This document shows positions 1 through 8,964 of a stretch of DNA of 64,000 nt, in pieces. A program made the translations under genes and the position numbers. Origin of the DNA: Phytohabitans aurantiacus (GTDB lineage Bacteria > Actinomycetota > Actinomycetes > Mycobacteriales > Micromonosporaceae); the NCBI RefSeq assembly GCF_027923225.1, contig NZ_BSDI01000023.1:1-64000 (forward strand), written 5' to 3'. Below the pieces are notes generated by a model that was given only the letters and a program-made list of their open reading frames with translations, was not told where the DNA came from and ran no database searches. Numbering within the stretch: the first letter of the stretch is position 1; each line of letters starts with the position of its first letter.

Positions 1-2
1 CC

Positions 3-974
3 GGTCCGTGGACGTATCGGGGCACGGTCATGCCCAGGCAGGGCGGTAGCTTCACCAATCACGCGGGGATCGTGGACTTCGCCGGTGGGTCGTACTTCTT
101 CTACCACAACGGCGCGCTACCGGGCGGTGGTGGCTTCACCCGATCGGTGGCGGTGGAGAAGTTCAGTTACAACGCCAACGGCACGATCCCGACGATCAAC
201 ATGACGACCGCGGGGGCGCCGCAGATCGGCACCTTGAACCCGTTTGTGCGCCAGGAGGCGGAGACGATCGCCTGGGAGTCCGGTGTGGAGACCGAACCCG
301 CCAGCGAAGGTGGCGTGAACGTCGCCCAGATCAGCAACGGCGACTACATCAAGGTCAAGGGTGTCGCTTTCGGCTCCGGCGCCGCGTCGTTCAGCGCCCG
401 GGTGGCCTCGGCCACCAGCGGCGGAAGGATAGAGGTCCGTCTGGACAGTGCCAGCGGCCCTGTTGTTGGCACCTGCACCGTCCCAGGCACCGGTGGCTGG
501 CAGACCTGGACCACCGTCTCCTGCGCGGTGAGCGGCGCGACCGGCACGCACGACCTGTTCCTCCGGTTCGCTGGCGGAAGCGGCAACCTGTTCAACGTCA
601 ACTGGTGGCAGTTCAACGAAACCGGTGGGCCCACGACCCCGCCGCCGAGCAGCCCGCCCCCTTCGACGCCGGGGCCAAGCGGTCCCTGTAGCGCGACCTA
701 TACCACCACGAGCTCCTGGTCGGGCGGCTTCCAGGGTGAGGTGACGGTGAAGGCCGGCTCCTCGGCGATCAGCGGCTGGACCGTGCGATGGACGCTCGCT
801 AGTGGACAGACGATCGGCCAGGTCTGGAACGGCACAGCCACGACGACCGGATCGGCGGTGACGGTAGCCAACGCGCCATACAACGGCGCACTCGGCGCCG
901 GCGCCTCCACGACGTTCGGCTTCATCGCGGGCGGCGCGCCATCGGCGCCGTCCCTGACCTGTACCAGCCCGTGA
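3..974 (+). CDS. GH43 glycoside hydrolase with CBM6 and CBM2 (5'-truncated by window edge)
   Basis: This is the 3' part of a secreted beta-propeller glycosidase. The reading frame is open from base 3, so the start and most of the catalytic domain lie left of the window. About 80 residues of the GH43 C-terminal end remain. A CBM6-like module follows at fragment residues 81-203, beginning VRQEAETIAWESG and ending NWWQF. A Pro/Ser linker then leads to a CBM2 (about 226-323) with both disulfide cysteines and the conserved Trp residues. The first 299 bases are nearly identical to the GH43-CBM6 gene at 29021, which allows the family call but that copy lacks CBM2. GH43 enzymes usually act on arabinan or xylan side chains; the substrate here is inferred. 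The stop sits 14 nt before the next gene, and this is the first visible gene of a same-strand CAZyme run. Confidence 0.85.
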   Translation, partial: GPWTYRGTVMPRQGGSFTNHAGIVDFAGGSYFFYHNGALPGGGGFTRSVAVEKFSYNANGTIPTINMTTAGAPQIGTLNPFVRQEAETIAWESGVETEPASEGGVNVAQISNGDYIKVKGVAFGSGAASFSARVASATSGGRIEVRLDSASGPVVGTCTVPGTGGWQTWTTVSCAVSGATGTHDLFLRFAGGSGNLFNVNWWQFNETGGPTTPPPSSPPPSTPGPSGPCSATYTTTSSWSGGFQGEVTVKAGSSAISGWTVRWTLASGQTIGQVWNGTATTTGSAVTVANAPYNGALGAGASTTFGFIAGGAPSAPSLTCTSP

Positions 975-988
975 ACGGAGAACCGACG

Positions 989-3808
989 ATGTCCGAGGTG
1001 ACACGCAGAAGGCTGCTCGGCGCTGGTGCGGCGGGTGCCGGAGCGGCACTGGTGCCGGCCGGGTGGACGGCGATCGCCCGCGCCGGCTCGGCCGCACCGC
1101 CACAGGTGCTGGCCGCGGGCGACCTGGCGCTCTGGTACGACGAAGGGGCCGGCGCTGACTGGCTGCGGGCGCTGCCGATCGGCAACGGGCGCCTGGGTGC
1201 GATGGTGTTCGGCAACGTCGACACCGAACGGATCCAGCTCAACGAGGACACCGTGTGGGCCGGTGGCCCGTACGACTCCGCCAACACCCGGGGTGCGGCC
1301 AACATCGCGGAGATCCGGCGGCGGGTCTTCGCCGACCAGTGGCAGTCGGCGCAGGATCTGATCAACCAGACGATGATGGGCAGCCCCGGCGGGCAGTTGG
1401 CCTACCAGCCCGTCGGAAACCTGCGCCTCGCTTTCGGCAGTGCCAGCGGTGCGTCGCAGTACAACCGGACGCTCGACCTGACGACCGCCACGGTCACCAC
1501 GACGTACGTGCTGAACGGGGCCCGGTATCAGCGTGAGGTGTTCGCCAGCGCGCCGGACCAGGTGATCGTGATCCGGCTGACCGCTGACCGCGCCAACTCG
1601 ATCACCTTCAACGCCACATTCGACAGTCCACAACGGACGGCGGTGTCCAGCCCTGACGGCGCCACGATCGCGATCGACGGCATCTCCGGCTCCATGGAGG
1701 GGATCACCGGGCAGGTGCGGTTCCTCGCACTGGCCAACGCCGCGGTGACCGGCGGCACGGTCAGCAGCTCCGGCGGCACGCTGCGGGTGTCCGGTGCCAC
1801 CAGCGTGACGGTGCTGATCTCGATCGGCTCCAGCTACGTCAACTACCGGACCGTCAACGGCGACTACCAGGGCATCGCGCGTAGCCGGCTCAACGCGGCC
1901 CGGACGGTCGGCGTCGACCAGCTGCGCAGCCGGCACATCGCCGACTATCAGGCGCTGTTCAACCGGGTCTCGATCGACCTGGGGCGCACGGCGGCCGCCG
2001 ACCAGCCGACCGACGTGCGGATCGCTCAGCACGCCAACGCGAACGACCCGCAGCTGTCCGCCCTGCTGTTCCAGTTCGGCCGGTACCTGCTCATCTCCTC
2101 GTCGCGGCCGGGCACCCAGCCGGCGAACCTGCAGGGCATCTGGAACGAGCTGATGGCACCGTCCTGGGACTCGAAATACACCATCAACGCCAACCTGCCG
2201 ATGAACTACTGGCCGGCCGACACCACGAACCTGTCCGAGTGTTTCCTACCGGTGTTCGACATGATCAGGGACCTGGCGGTGACCGGCGCCCGGGTGGCCC
2301 AGGCCCAGTACGGCGCCGGCGGCTGGGTCACCCACCACAACACCGACGCCTGGCGCGGCGCCTCCGTCGTCGACGGCGCGCTGTGGGGGATGTGGCAGAC
2401 CGGCGGCGCGTGGCTGTCCACATTGATCTGGGAGCACTACCTGTTCACCGGGGACGTCGACTTCCTGCGCGCGAACTACCCGGCGCTGAAGGGCGCCGCC
2501 CAGTTCTTCCTCGACACCCTGGTCGCACACCCGACGCTCGGCTACCTCGTCACCAACCCGTCGAACTCGCCGGAGCTGCCGCACCACGCGAACGTCAGCG
2601 TGTGCGCGGGACCCACCATGGACAACCAGATTCTGCGCGACCTGTTCGAGGGTGCGGCCCGCGCCAGCGAGGTGCTCGGTGTCGACACCACCTTCCGGGG
2701 CCAGGTGCGAGCGGCCAGGGACCGCCTGCCTCCGATGCGGGTCGGCTCGCGCGGCAACATCCAGGAGTGGCTGGCCGACTGGGTCGAGACAGAGCGCACC
2801 CACCGGCACGTCTCCCACCTGTACGGGCTGCATCCGAGCAACCAGATCACCAAGCGCGGCACCCCCACGCTGTACGAGGCCGCCCGGCGGACGCTCGAAC
2901 TGCGCGGTGACGACGGTACGGGATGGTCCCTCGCCTGGAAGATCAACTACTGGGCGCGCCTGGAGGACGGCGCCCGGGCCCACAAGCTCATCCGCGACCT
3001 GGTGCGCACCGACCGGCTCGCGCCGAACATGTTCGACCTGCACCCGCCGTTCCAGATCGACGGCAACTTCGGCGCCACCTCCGGTATCGCCGAGATGCTG
3101 CTGCAGAGCCACAACGGCGAGCTGCACGTGCTGCCCGCGCTGCCGTCCGCCTGGCCCACCGGGCGCGTGGCGGGTCTGCGCGGCCGCGGCGGATACACCG
3201 TCGGCACGGCGTGGACCAGCGGCCAGATCGACGAGATCGTCGTCCGGGCCGACCGCGACGGCACGATGCGGCTCCGCGCCCGCCTGTTCACCGGAAGCCA
3301 CACGCTCGTCGACGTCACCGACGGGACCACGCCGGCGACGACCCGCCCGGAAACCGACGTCGTGCAACTCGCCGTCCGGGCCGGGCACACGTACCGGGCG
3401 GCCCGACCCGGCGTGACCGCGTCACCGACGCTGAGTCCTACCACCTCGCCCACCCAGTCGTTTTCGCCCACACCGACCGCGACCAGCTCGCCGACCCCGC
3501 CGCCGGGCGGGGCGCGGGCGACGTACGCCATCACCAACTCGTGGTCCGGCGGCTTCCAGGCCGAGGTGACCGTGACCGCCGGCTCGTCGGCGATCCGCGG
3601 CTGGACCGTCGCCTGGACGTTCCCGAACGGGCAGGTCATCAACCAGATCTGGAGCGGTACGCACACGCAGAGCGGCGCGAACGTGACGGTGACCAACGCC
3701 GCCTACAACGGCGCCCTCGCCGCCGGCGCCTCCACCACGTTCGGCTTCATCGCCAGCGCGACCGGCGCCAACAACCCACCGGCCAGCATCACCTGCACCA
3801 CCACCTGA
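989..3808 (+). CDS. GH95 alpha-L-fucosidase-type enzyme with C-terminal CBM2
   Basis: Secreted enzyme of 939 aa. GH95 members are inverting 1,2-alpha-L-fucosidases or alpha-L-galactosidases. The start ATG at 989 has GGAG 7 nt upstream; an in-frame GTG at 971 overlaps the previous stop and is less likely. Residues 1-36 form a Tat-type signal (RRRLLG followed by an Ala-rich stretch). The N-terminal domain opens LWYDEGAGADWLRALPIGNG. The family's catalytic positions are visible: an N-x-N pair at about N400/N402 just before MNYWPA, E529 in NSPE, and D691 in FQIDGNFG. A Ser/Thr/Pro linker precedes CBM2 (about 843-939). This CBM2 begins ARATYAIT and so lacks the usual first cysteine, while the C-terminal cysteine remains, so the typical disulfide cannot form. 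A xyloglucan- or fucosylated-glycan role is inferred. Confidence 0.9.
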   Translation: MSEVTRRRLLGAGAAGAGAALVPAGWTAIARAGSAAPPQVLAAGDLALWYDEGAGADWLRALPIGNGRLGAMVFGNVDTERIQLNEDTVWAGGPYDSANTRGAANIAEIRRRVFADQWQSAQDLINQTMMGSPGGQLAYQPVGNLRLAFGSASGASQYNRTLDLTTATVTTTYVLNGARYQREVFASAPDQVIVIRLTADRANSITFNATFDSPQRTAVSSPDGATIAIDGISGSMEGITGQVRFLALANAAVTGGTVSSSGGTLRVSGATSVTVLISIGSSYVNYRTVNGDYQGIARSRLNAARTVGVDQLRSRHIADYQALFNRVSIDLGRTAAADQPTDVRIAQHANANDPQLSALLFQFGRYLLISSSRPGTQPANLQGIWNELMAPSWDSKYTINANLPMNYWPADTTNLSECFLPVFDMIRDLAVTGARVAQAQYGAGGWVTHHNTDAWRGASVVDGALWGMWQTGGAWLSTLIWEHYLFTGDVDFLRANYPALKGAAQFFLDTLVAHPTLGYLVTNPSNSPELPHHANVSVCAGPTMDNQILRDLFEGAARASEVLGVDTTFRGQVRAARDRLPPMRVGSRGNIQEWLADWVETERTHRHVSHLYGLHPSNQITKRGTPTLYEAARRTLELRGDDGTGWSLAWKINYWARLEDGARAHKLIRDLVRTDRLAPNMFDLHPPFQIDGNFGATSGIAEMLLQSHNGELHVLPALPSAWPTGRVAGLRGRGGYTVGTAWTSGQIDEIVVRADRDGTMRLRARLFTGSHTLVDVTDGTTPATTRPETDVVQLAVRAGHTYRAARPGVTASPTLSPTTSPTQSFSPTPTATSSPTPPPGGARATYAITNSWSGGFQAEVTVTAGSSAIRGWTVAWTFPNGQVINQIWSGTHTQSGANVTVTNAAYNGALAAGASTTFGFIASATGANNPPASITCTTT

Positions 3809-3821
3809 GAGGACCACAGGG

Positions 3822-5462
3822 ATGAGAAACCGGTTGGCGATCGCCTTCGCGGCGGCGCTGCTGGCGGTTACCGGAGCCGCCACGGTGGTGCTGCGGACCT
3901 CCGACGCGCAAGCGCTCGAGAACGGGGTGGCCAGGACGCCGCCCATGGGATGGAACAGCTGGAACACATTCGGCTGCAACATCAATGAGACCCTGATCCG
4001 CCAGATGACCGACGCGATCGTCAGCTCCGGCATGCGGGACGCCGGCTACCAGTACGTCGTCGTGGACGACTGCTGGATGAACCCGAACCGGGACTCGGCC
4101 GGCAACCTGCAAGGCGACCCGGGCCGGTTCCCCAGCGGCATGAAAGCGCTCGGCGACTACATCCACGCCCGGGGCCTGAAGTTCGGCATCTACCAGGCGC
4201 CGCTCGATCGCACCTGCGCGCAGTACTTCAACAGCTACCCCGGGCGGACCGGCGCGCAGGGCCACGAAGCCCAAGACGCCCGCCAGTTCGCCGCCTGGGG
4301 CGTCGACTACCTCAAGTACGACTGGTGCTCGCCCACCGGATCGATCGACGACCAGGTGCGCACCTTCGCCATCATGCGCGACGCGTTGCGCGCCACCGGC
4401 CGCCCGATCGTGTACAGCATCAACTCCAACAGCATCCACGACAAGACCGGTCCGCGGCGCAACTGGGGCGACGTGTCGAACATGTGGCGCACCACAGAGG
4501 ACATCACCAACGCCTGGAACACCGGGCAGACCAACGGGTACCCGATGGGCATCCAGAACATCGTCAACGTCACCGTGCCACTGGCCGCGTACGCCCGGCC
4601 CGGTTCCTTCAACGACATGGACATGATGGAGGTCGGCCGGGGCGGCATGACCGACACCGAGATGCGCAGCCACTTCGCGCTGTGGGCCATCATGGCGTCA
4701 CCACTGATCGCCGGCAACGACCTGCGGAACATGAACGCGGCCACCCAGACGATCCTGAAGAACGCGAACCTCATCGCCATCAGTCAGGACCCCCTCGCCC
4801 TGCAGGCCACCCAGGTGTCATTCGACGGCACCCGGCGGGTACTGGCCAAGCGACTGTCCAATGGGGATGTCGCCGTCGCGCTGTTCAACCAGGGCACCGC
4901 CACCACCACGGTCAGCACCACGGCGTCCGCGATCGGCCTGACGGGCGGCTCGTACACCCTGCGGGACGCGTGGACCAACACGATGACCACCTCGTCCGGC
5001 ACGATCTCGGCCAGCGTGCCCGGTCACGGCACCGTGGTGTACCGGGTCAGCGGGATGCTCAATCCCACCACCCCGGTCACGAGTCCGCCTCCCAGCAGTC
5101 CGCCGCCCAGCACGCCGCCCCCGAGTACTCCTCCACCGGCGAGCCCGTGCCAGGTCACGTACGCGATCACCGGCCAGTGGTCGGGTGGCTTCCAGGGTGA
5201 CGTGACGATCCGCAACAGCGGCACCGCGGCCGTCGACGGTTGGAGCCTGCGCTGGTCCTTCCCCAATGGCCAGCAGATCACCCAGGCGTGGAACGCGGGC
5301 TATACGCAGAGCGGCGCGGAGGTGACCGCGACCAACGTGGCGTGGAACGGATCGATAAGCCCGGGCGGGACCGCGACCTTCGGGTTCATCGCCAACTGGA
5401 CCGGCGGCAATGCCAAGCCGGTGTCGTTCACCCTCAACGGCGCGGCATGCGCCAACGGTTGA
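3822..5462 (+). CDS. GH27 alpha-galactosidase with CBM2
   Basis: Secreted retaining alpha-galactosidase of 546 aa. It releases terminal alpha-1,6-galactose from galactomannan or raffinose-type sugars. The signal peptide is about residues 1-31 (ending in TSDAQA). The (beta/alpha)8 domain opens with the family signature TPPMGWNSWNTF. The nucleophile is D167 in YLKYDWC, and the acid/base Asp lies in the FNDMDM stretch, followed by HFALWAIMASPLIAGND. A beta-sandwich C-terminal domain follows, then a PPS-repeat linker and a complete CBM2 with both cysteines. The start is 13 nt after the GH95 stop with GAGAGG upstream, so the genes are probably co-transcribed. Alpha-N-acetylgalactosaminidase activity occurs in the same family and cannot be excluded. 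Confidence 0.92.
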   Translation: MRNRLAIAFAAALLAVTGAATVVLRTSDAQALENGVARTPPMGWNSWNTFGCNINETLIRQMTDAIVSSGMRDAGYQYVVVDDCWMNPNRDSAGNLQGDPGRFPSGMKALGDYIHARGLKFGIYQAPLDRTCAQYFNSYPGRTGAQGHEAQDARQFAAWGVDYLKYDWCSPTGSIDDQVRTFAIMRDALRATGRPIVYSINSNSIHDKTGPRRNWGDVSNMWRTTEDITNAWNTGQTNGYPMGIQNIVNVTVPLAAYARPGSFNDMDMMEVGRGGMTDTEMRSHFALWAIMASPLIAGNDLRNMNAATQTILKNANLIAISQDPLALQATQVSFDGTRRVLAKRLSNGDVAVALFNQGTATTTVSTTASAIGLTGGSYTLRDAWTNTMTTSSGTISASVPGHGTVVYRVSGMLNPTTPVTSPPPSSPPPSTPPPSTPPPASPCQVTYAITGQWSGGFQGDVTIRNSGTAAVDGWSLRWSFPNGQQITQAWNAGYTQSGAEVTATNVAWNGSISPGGTATFGFIANWTGGNAKPVSFTLNGAACANG

Positions 5463-5476
5463 GAACGGAGAGTGGC

Positions 5477-7507
5477 ATGTTTCGAGCACGAACCCGAGCG
5501 ATGCTGGCCGCCAGCGCGGCGGCCGCGCTCGTCGCGGTCGGCCTGACAGTGGCAACCGCGAACGCGGCCGCCGGCTGCCGGGTCACCTACACCGTGACGA
5601 ACCAGTGGACGGGCGGCTTCGGTGCCAACGTGACCATCGACAACCTCGGTGACCCGGTCAACGGGTGGAATCTGACCTGGACATTCGGCGCCGGGCAAGC
5701 CATCACCCAGCTCTGGAACGGCACCTACACCCAGTCGGGCTCGGGCGTGACCGTGACCAACGCGAGCTGGAACGGCAACATCCCGACCAACGGCAACGCG
5801 AGCTTCGGCTTCAACGCCTCGATGAGCGGCACGAACAACCCGGTACCGGGCAGCTTCTCGCTCAACGGGACCGTGTGCAACGGCACGACGGGGCCGACGA
5901 CCGCTCCGCCGACATCGCAACCGCCGGCGTCGCCGACCACGCCGCCGCCCACCACACCGCCACCCACCACACCACCGCCCAGCACGTCGGGCCCGTGGCC
6001 GCCGTCGTCGACGTTCAACAACCCGGTGCTGTGGCAGGACTTCGCGGACATCGACATCATCCGGGTCGGCGACGCGTACTACTACTCGGCATCCACGATG
6101 CACTACTCGCCGGGTGCGCCGATCCTGCGCTCGTACGACCTGGTGAACTGGGAGTTCGCCGGCCACTCGGTGCCGAACCTCGACTTCGACTCCAATGCCT
6201 ACAACCTGAGTGGCGGCCGTGCCTACGTGAAGGGCATCTGGGCGTCGGCGTTCACCTACCGGCCCAGCAACCGCACGTTCTACTGGATCGGGTGCACCGA
6301 GTTCAACCGCACGTACGTGTACACGGCCACCACTGTGGAGGGTCCGTGGACGAAGCGGGCGCGGCTGAACAACTGCTACTACGACGCCGGCCTCCTGGTC
6401 GACGACAACGACACGATGTACGTGGCGTACGGCAACGGGACGATCAGCGTCGCGCAACTGACCGCTGACGGCCTTGGCCAGGTGCGGGCGCAGCAGGTCT
6501 TCCAGACACCGTCCAGCGTGGGAACGCTGGAGGGAGCCCGGTTCTACAAGCGGAACGGCTACTACTACATCTGGCTGACTAGGCCCGCGAACGGCCAGTA
6601 CGTGCTGCGCTCGTCCAGCCCCTGGGGTCCGTACGAGATGCGCCAGGTCCTGCTCAACCTGCCCGGCCCGATCGCCGGCGGCGGCGTGCCACATCAGGGC
6701 GGGCTGGTGCAGACGCAGAACGGCGCCTGGTACTACCTGTCGTTTGTGGACGCCTATCCGGGCGGTCGGGTGCCGGCACTGGCTCCCGTCACGTGGAGCG
6801 CCGACGGCTGGCCGGTGCTGCAGACGGTCAACGGCCGCTGGTCGGAGACGTATCCGTACCCGAACGTGCCCCGGCCGCCGCGACAGGTGAAGCCGATGAT
6901 CGGCACGGACACGTTCGCGGGTACGGCGTTGGGGCCGCAGTACGAGTGGAACCATAACCCCGACAACACTCGCTGGTCGGTGAACAACGGCCTGCGCCTG
7001 CAGACCGCGACCGTGACCAACGACCTGTATCAGGCCCGGAACACGCTGACCCACCGGATACAGGGGCCGTCGTCGACCGCGACGATCGAGTTGAACTACG
7101 CGGGCATGGCCAACGGCGACCGGGCCGGCCTTGCCATGTTGCGCGACTCGTCGGCGTGGATCGGCGTCAGACGCGACAACAACACCACCCGGGTCGTCAT
7201 GACCAACGGGCTCACGATGGGCTCGAATTGGGTCACGACCGGCACCGGCGCGGAGCAAGCCGGCGCCGCCGTCTCCGGCGGCCGGATCTGGCTGCGGGTC
7301 AACGCCGACATCCGGCCCGGCTCCGGGCGGCAGGCTCGCTTCTCGTACAGCACTGACGGGACGAACTTCGTCAGTCTCGGACCGGCGTTCACGCTGAACA
7401 ACGCGTGGCAGTTCTTCATGGGTTACCGGTTCGGCATCTTCAACTACGCAACCCAGGCGCTTGGCGGCTCCGTGACCGTGAACCGCTTCGCCCTCACAAC
7501 CCCCTGA
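5477..7507 (+). CDS. CBM2-GH43 glycosidase with C-terminal beta-sandwich domain
   Basis: Secreted enzyme of 676 aa with an N-terminal rather than C-terminal CBM2. The start ATG at 5477 follows GGAG by 6 nt and lies 14 nt after the GH27 stop; the open frame extends further 5' but overlaps the GH27 coding sequence. The signal peptide is about 1-30 (ending TANAAA), CBM2 about 33-135, and a TTPPPT-rich linker runs to about 174. The five-bladed GH43 domain follows: base Asp in WQDFADIDI, second Asp in YYDAGLLVDD, acid Glu in LEGARFY. The last 190 residues (from DTFAGTALGP) resemble the beta-xylosidase C-terminal concanavalin-like domain (PF17851 type). A beta-xylosidase or alpha-L-arabinofuranosidase role is likely; the two cannot be separated from sequence alone. 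Confidence 0.88.
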   Translation: MFRARTRAMLAASAAAALVAVGLTVATANAAAGCRVTYTVTNQWTGGFGANVTIDNLGDPVNGWNLTWTFGAGQAITQLWNGTYTQSGSGVTVTNASWNGNIPTNGNASFGFNASMSGTNNPVPGSFSLNGTVCNGTTGPTTAPPTSQPPASPTTPPPTTPPPTTPPPSTSGPWPPSSTFNNPVLWQDFADIDIIRVGDAYYYSASTMHYSPGAPILRSYDLVNWEFAGHSVPNLDFDSNAYNLSGGRAYVKGIWASAFTYRPSNRTFYWIGCTEFNRTYVYTATTVEGPWTKRARLNNCYYDAGLLVDDNDTMYVAYGNGTISVAQLTADGLGQVRAQQVFQTPSSVGTLEGARFYKRNGYYYIWLTRPANGQYVLRSSSPWGPYEMRQVLLNLPGPIAGGGVPHQGGLVQTQNGAWYYLSFVDAYPGGRVPALAPVTWSADGWPVLQTVNGRWSETYPYPNVPRPPRQVKPMIGTDTFAGTALGPQYEWNHNPDNTRWSVNNGLRLQTATVTNDLYQARNTLTHRIQGPSSTATIELNYAGMANGDRAGLAMLRDSSAWIGVRRDNNTTRVVMTNGLTMGSNWVTTGTGAEQAGAAVSGGRIWLRVNADIRPGSGRQARFSYSTDGTNFVSLGPAFTLNNAWQFFMGYRFGIFNYATQALGGSVTVNRFALTTP

Positions 7508-7521
7508 AAGGCATACCTCGC

Positions 7522-8886
7522 ATGAACAGAGCCAAACGCTTGAGAGCTGGGCTGATCCTGGCCGCGGTGGGCGCGGTCGCGGCAAGTTTCACGATCGCCC
7601 TGACCTCGTCCGCCACGGCGGGAACCACGCTCGGCGGGTCGGCGGCCGAGAAGGGCCGGTACTTCGGCGCCGCCGTCGGCACCGGCAAGTTCAACGACAG
7701 CACGTACATGACCGTGCTCAACAACGAGTTCAACAGCCTCGTCGCCGAGAACGAGATGAAGTGGGATCACACCGAGCCGCAGCAGGGCCGGTTCAACTTC
7801 ACCAACGGCGACCGGATCGTCAGCCACGCCCGCTCGCGGGGCATGACGGTGCGCGGCCACGCCCTGCTGTGGCACAACCAGCAGCCCGGGTGGGCGCAGG
7901 GCCTGTCCGGCACCGCGCTGCGCAACGCCGCGATCAACCACGTGACTCAGGTGGCGACCCATTTCCGCGGGCAGATCCACTCCTGGGACGTGGTGAACGA
8001 GGCGTTCGCCGACGGTGGCAGCGGTGGTCGTCGGGACTCGAACCTGCAGCGCACCGGCAACGACTGGATCGAGGCGGCGTTCCGTGCCGCGCGCGCCGCT
8101 GACCCGAATGCGAAGCTCTGCTACAACGACTACAACACCGACGGCGTCAACGCGAAGTCGACCGGCATCTACAACATGGTGCGTGACTTCAAGACCCGCG
8201 GCGTACCGATCGACTGCGTCGGTTTCCAGTCTCACCTGGGCACCTCGATTGCCGGTGACTATCAGGCGAACCTGCAACGCTTCGCGAACCTCGGCGTGGA
8301 CGTGCAGATCACCGAGTTGGATGTGATGCAGGGTGGCAACCAGGCCAACGTCTTCGCGACGGTGACCCGCTCCTGCCTGGCGGTGTCGCGGTGCACGGGT
8401 ATCACGGTGTGGGGCGTGCGGGACTGCGACTCGTGGCGTGGCTCGGACAACGCGCTGCTGTTCACCTGCGCCGGCGCCAAGAAGCCCGCGTACGACGCCG
8501 TGCTGAGGGAGCTGAACCAGGGCAACCCGATCCCGCCGAGCACACCCAACACGTCACCGTCGACGCCGCCCCCATCGACGCCGCCTCCGGGCCCGGGCGG
8601 GTGCACCGCCACAGCATCGGTCAACCAGTGGACCGGCGGCTTCGTCGCCAACGTACGCGTGACCGCTGGGTCCTCGGCCATCAACGGCTGGCGGGTCACC
8701 CTGACCCTGCCGTCCGGCGCGACGATCACCAGCGCGTGGAGCGCCAACCGCAGCGGTAACACCGGGACCGTCCAATTCACCAATGTGGACTACAACGGTC
8801 GCGTGGCCGCGGGCCAGTCGACCGAGTTCGGCTTCCAGGCCAACGGCACCGGCAGCGGTATCACACCATCCTGTTCGGCCACCTGA
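7522..8886 (+). CDS. GH10 endo-beta-1,4-xylanase with CBM2
   Basis: Secreted retaining xylanase of 454 aa. The signal peptide (about 1-33) has a basic start (MNRAKRLRAG) and the mature domain opens TLGGSAAEKGRYFG, typical of actinomycete GH10 enzymes. The acid/base is E160 in WDVVNEAF and the nucleophile is E265 in ITELD. The substrate-binding stretches VAENEMKWD and GHALLWHNQ are intact. After a TPPPSTPPP linker comes a CBM2 of about 95 residues with the end WSANRSGNTGTVQF-like core. The start ATG 7522 has GAAAGG 10 nt upstream and lies 14 nt after the previous stop. A strong hairpin follows the stop at 8901-8935, so transcription may partly end here before the esterase gene. Confidence 0.95.
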   Translation: MNRAKRLRAGLILAAVGAVAASFTIALTSSATAGTTLGGSAAEKGRYFGAAVGTGKFNDSTYMTVLNNEFNSLVAENEMKWDHTEPQQGRFNFTNGDRIVSHARSRGMTVRGHALLWHNQQPGWAQGLSGTALRNAAINHVTQVATHFRGQIHSWDVVNEAFADGGSGGRRDSNLQRTGNDWIEAAFRAARAADPNAKLCYNDYNTDGVNAKSTGIYNMVRDFKTRGVPIDCVGFQSHLGTSIAGDYQANLQRFANLGVDVQITELDVMQGGNQANVFATVTRSCLAVSRCTGITVWGVRDCDSWRGSDNALLFTCAGAKKPAYDAVLRELNQGNPIPPSTPNTSPSTPPPSTPPPGPGGCTATASVNQWTGGFVANVRVTAGSSAINGWRVTLTLPSGATITSAWSANRSGNTGTVQFTNVDYNGRVAAGQSTEFGFQANGTGSGITPSCSAT

Positions 8887-8900
8887 CCCGACCGGGGGAT

Positions 8901-8935
8901 GGCCGGTGCGGAGATCCGAGCCCTCCGCACCGGCC
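8901..8935 (+). terminator. Intrinsic-type hairpin after the xylanase gene
   Basis: A perfect 12-bp stem (GGCCGGTGCGGA paired with its complement at 8924-8935) with an 11-nt loop begins 14 nt after the xylanase stop. No U-tract follows, which is common in high-GC actinomycetes. Nearly the same hairpin and flanks occur at 30408-30441 after another GH43 gene. It lies between two genes of the same strand, so it may attenuate rather than fully stop transcription into the esterase. Confidence 0.65.
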
Positions 8936-8964
8936 TCCGGCTCGTCCAGATAGGAGGATCCTCG

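Noticed and set aside
5300..7585. Very long antisense open frame opposite the CBM2-GH43 gene (similar ones at 24837-26414 and 57108-59903)
   Set aside because: High GC leaves few stop codons on the opposite strand; the translations are Arg/Gly/Pro-rich without domain features, while the sense genes have clear families and ribosome-binding sites.
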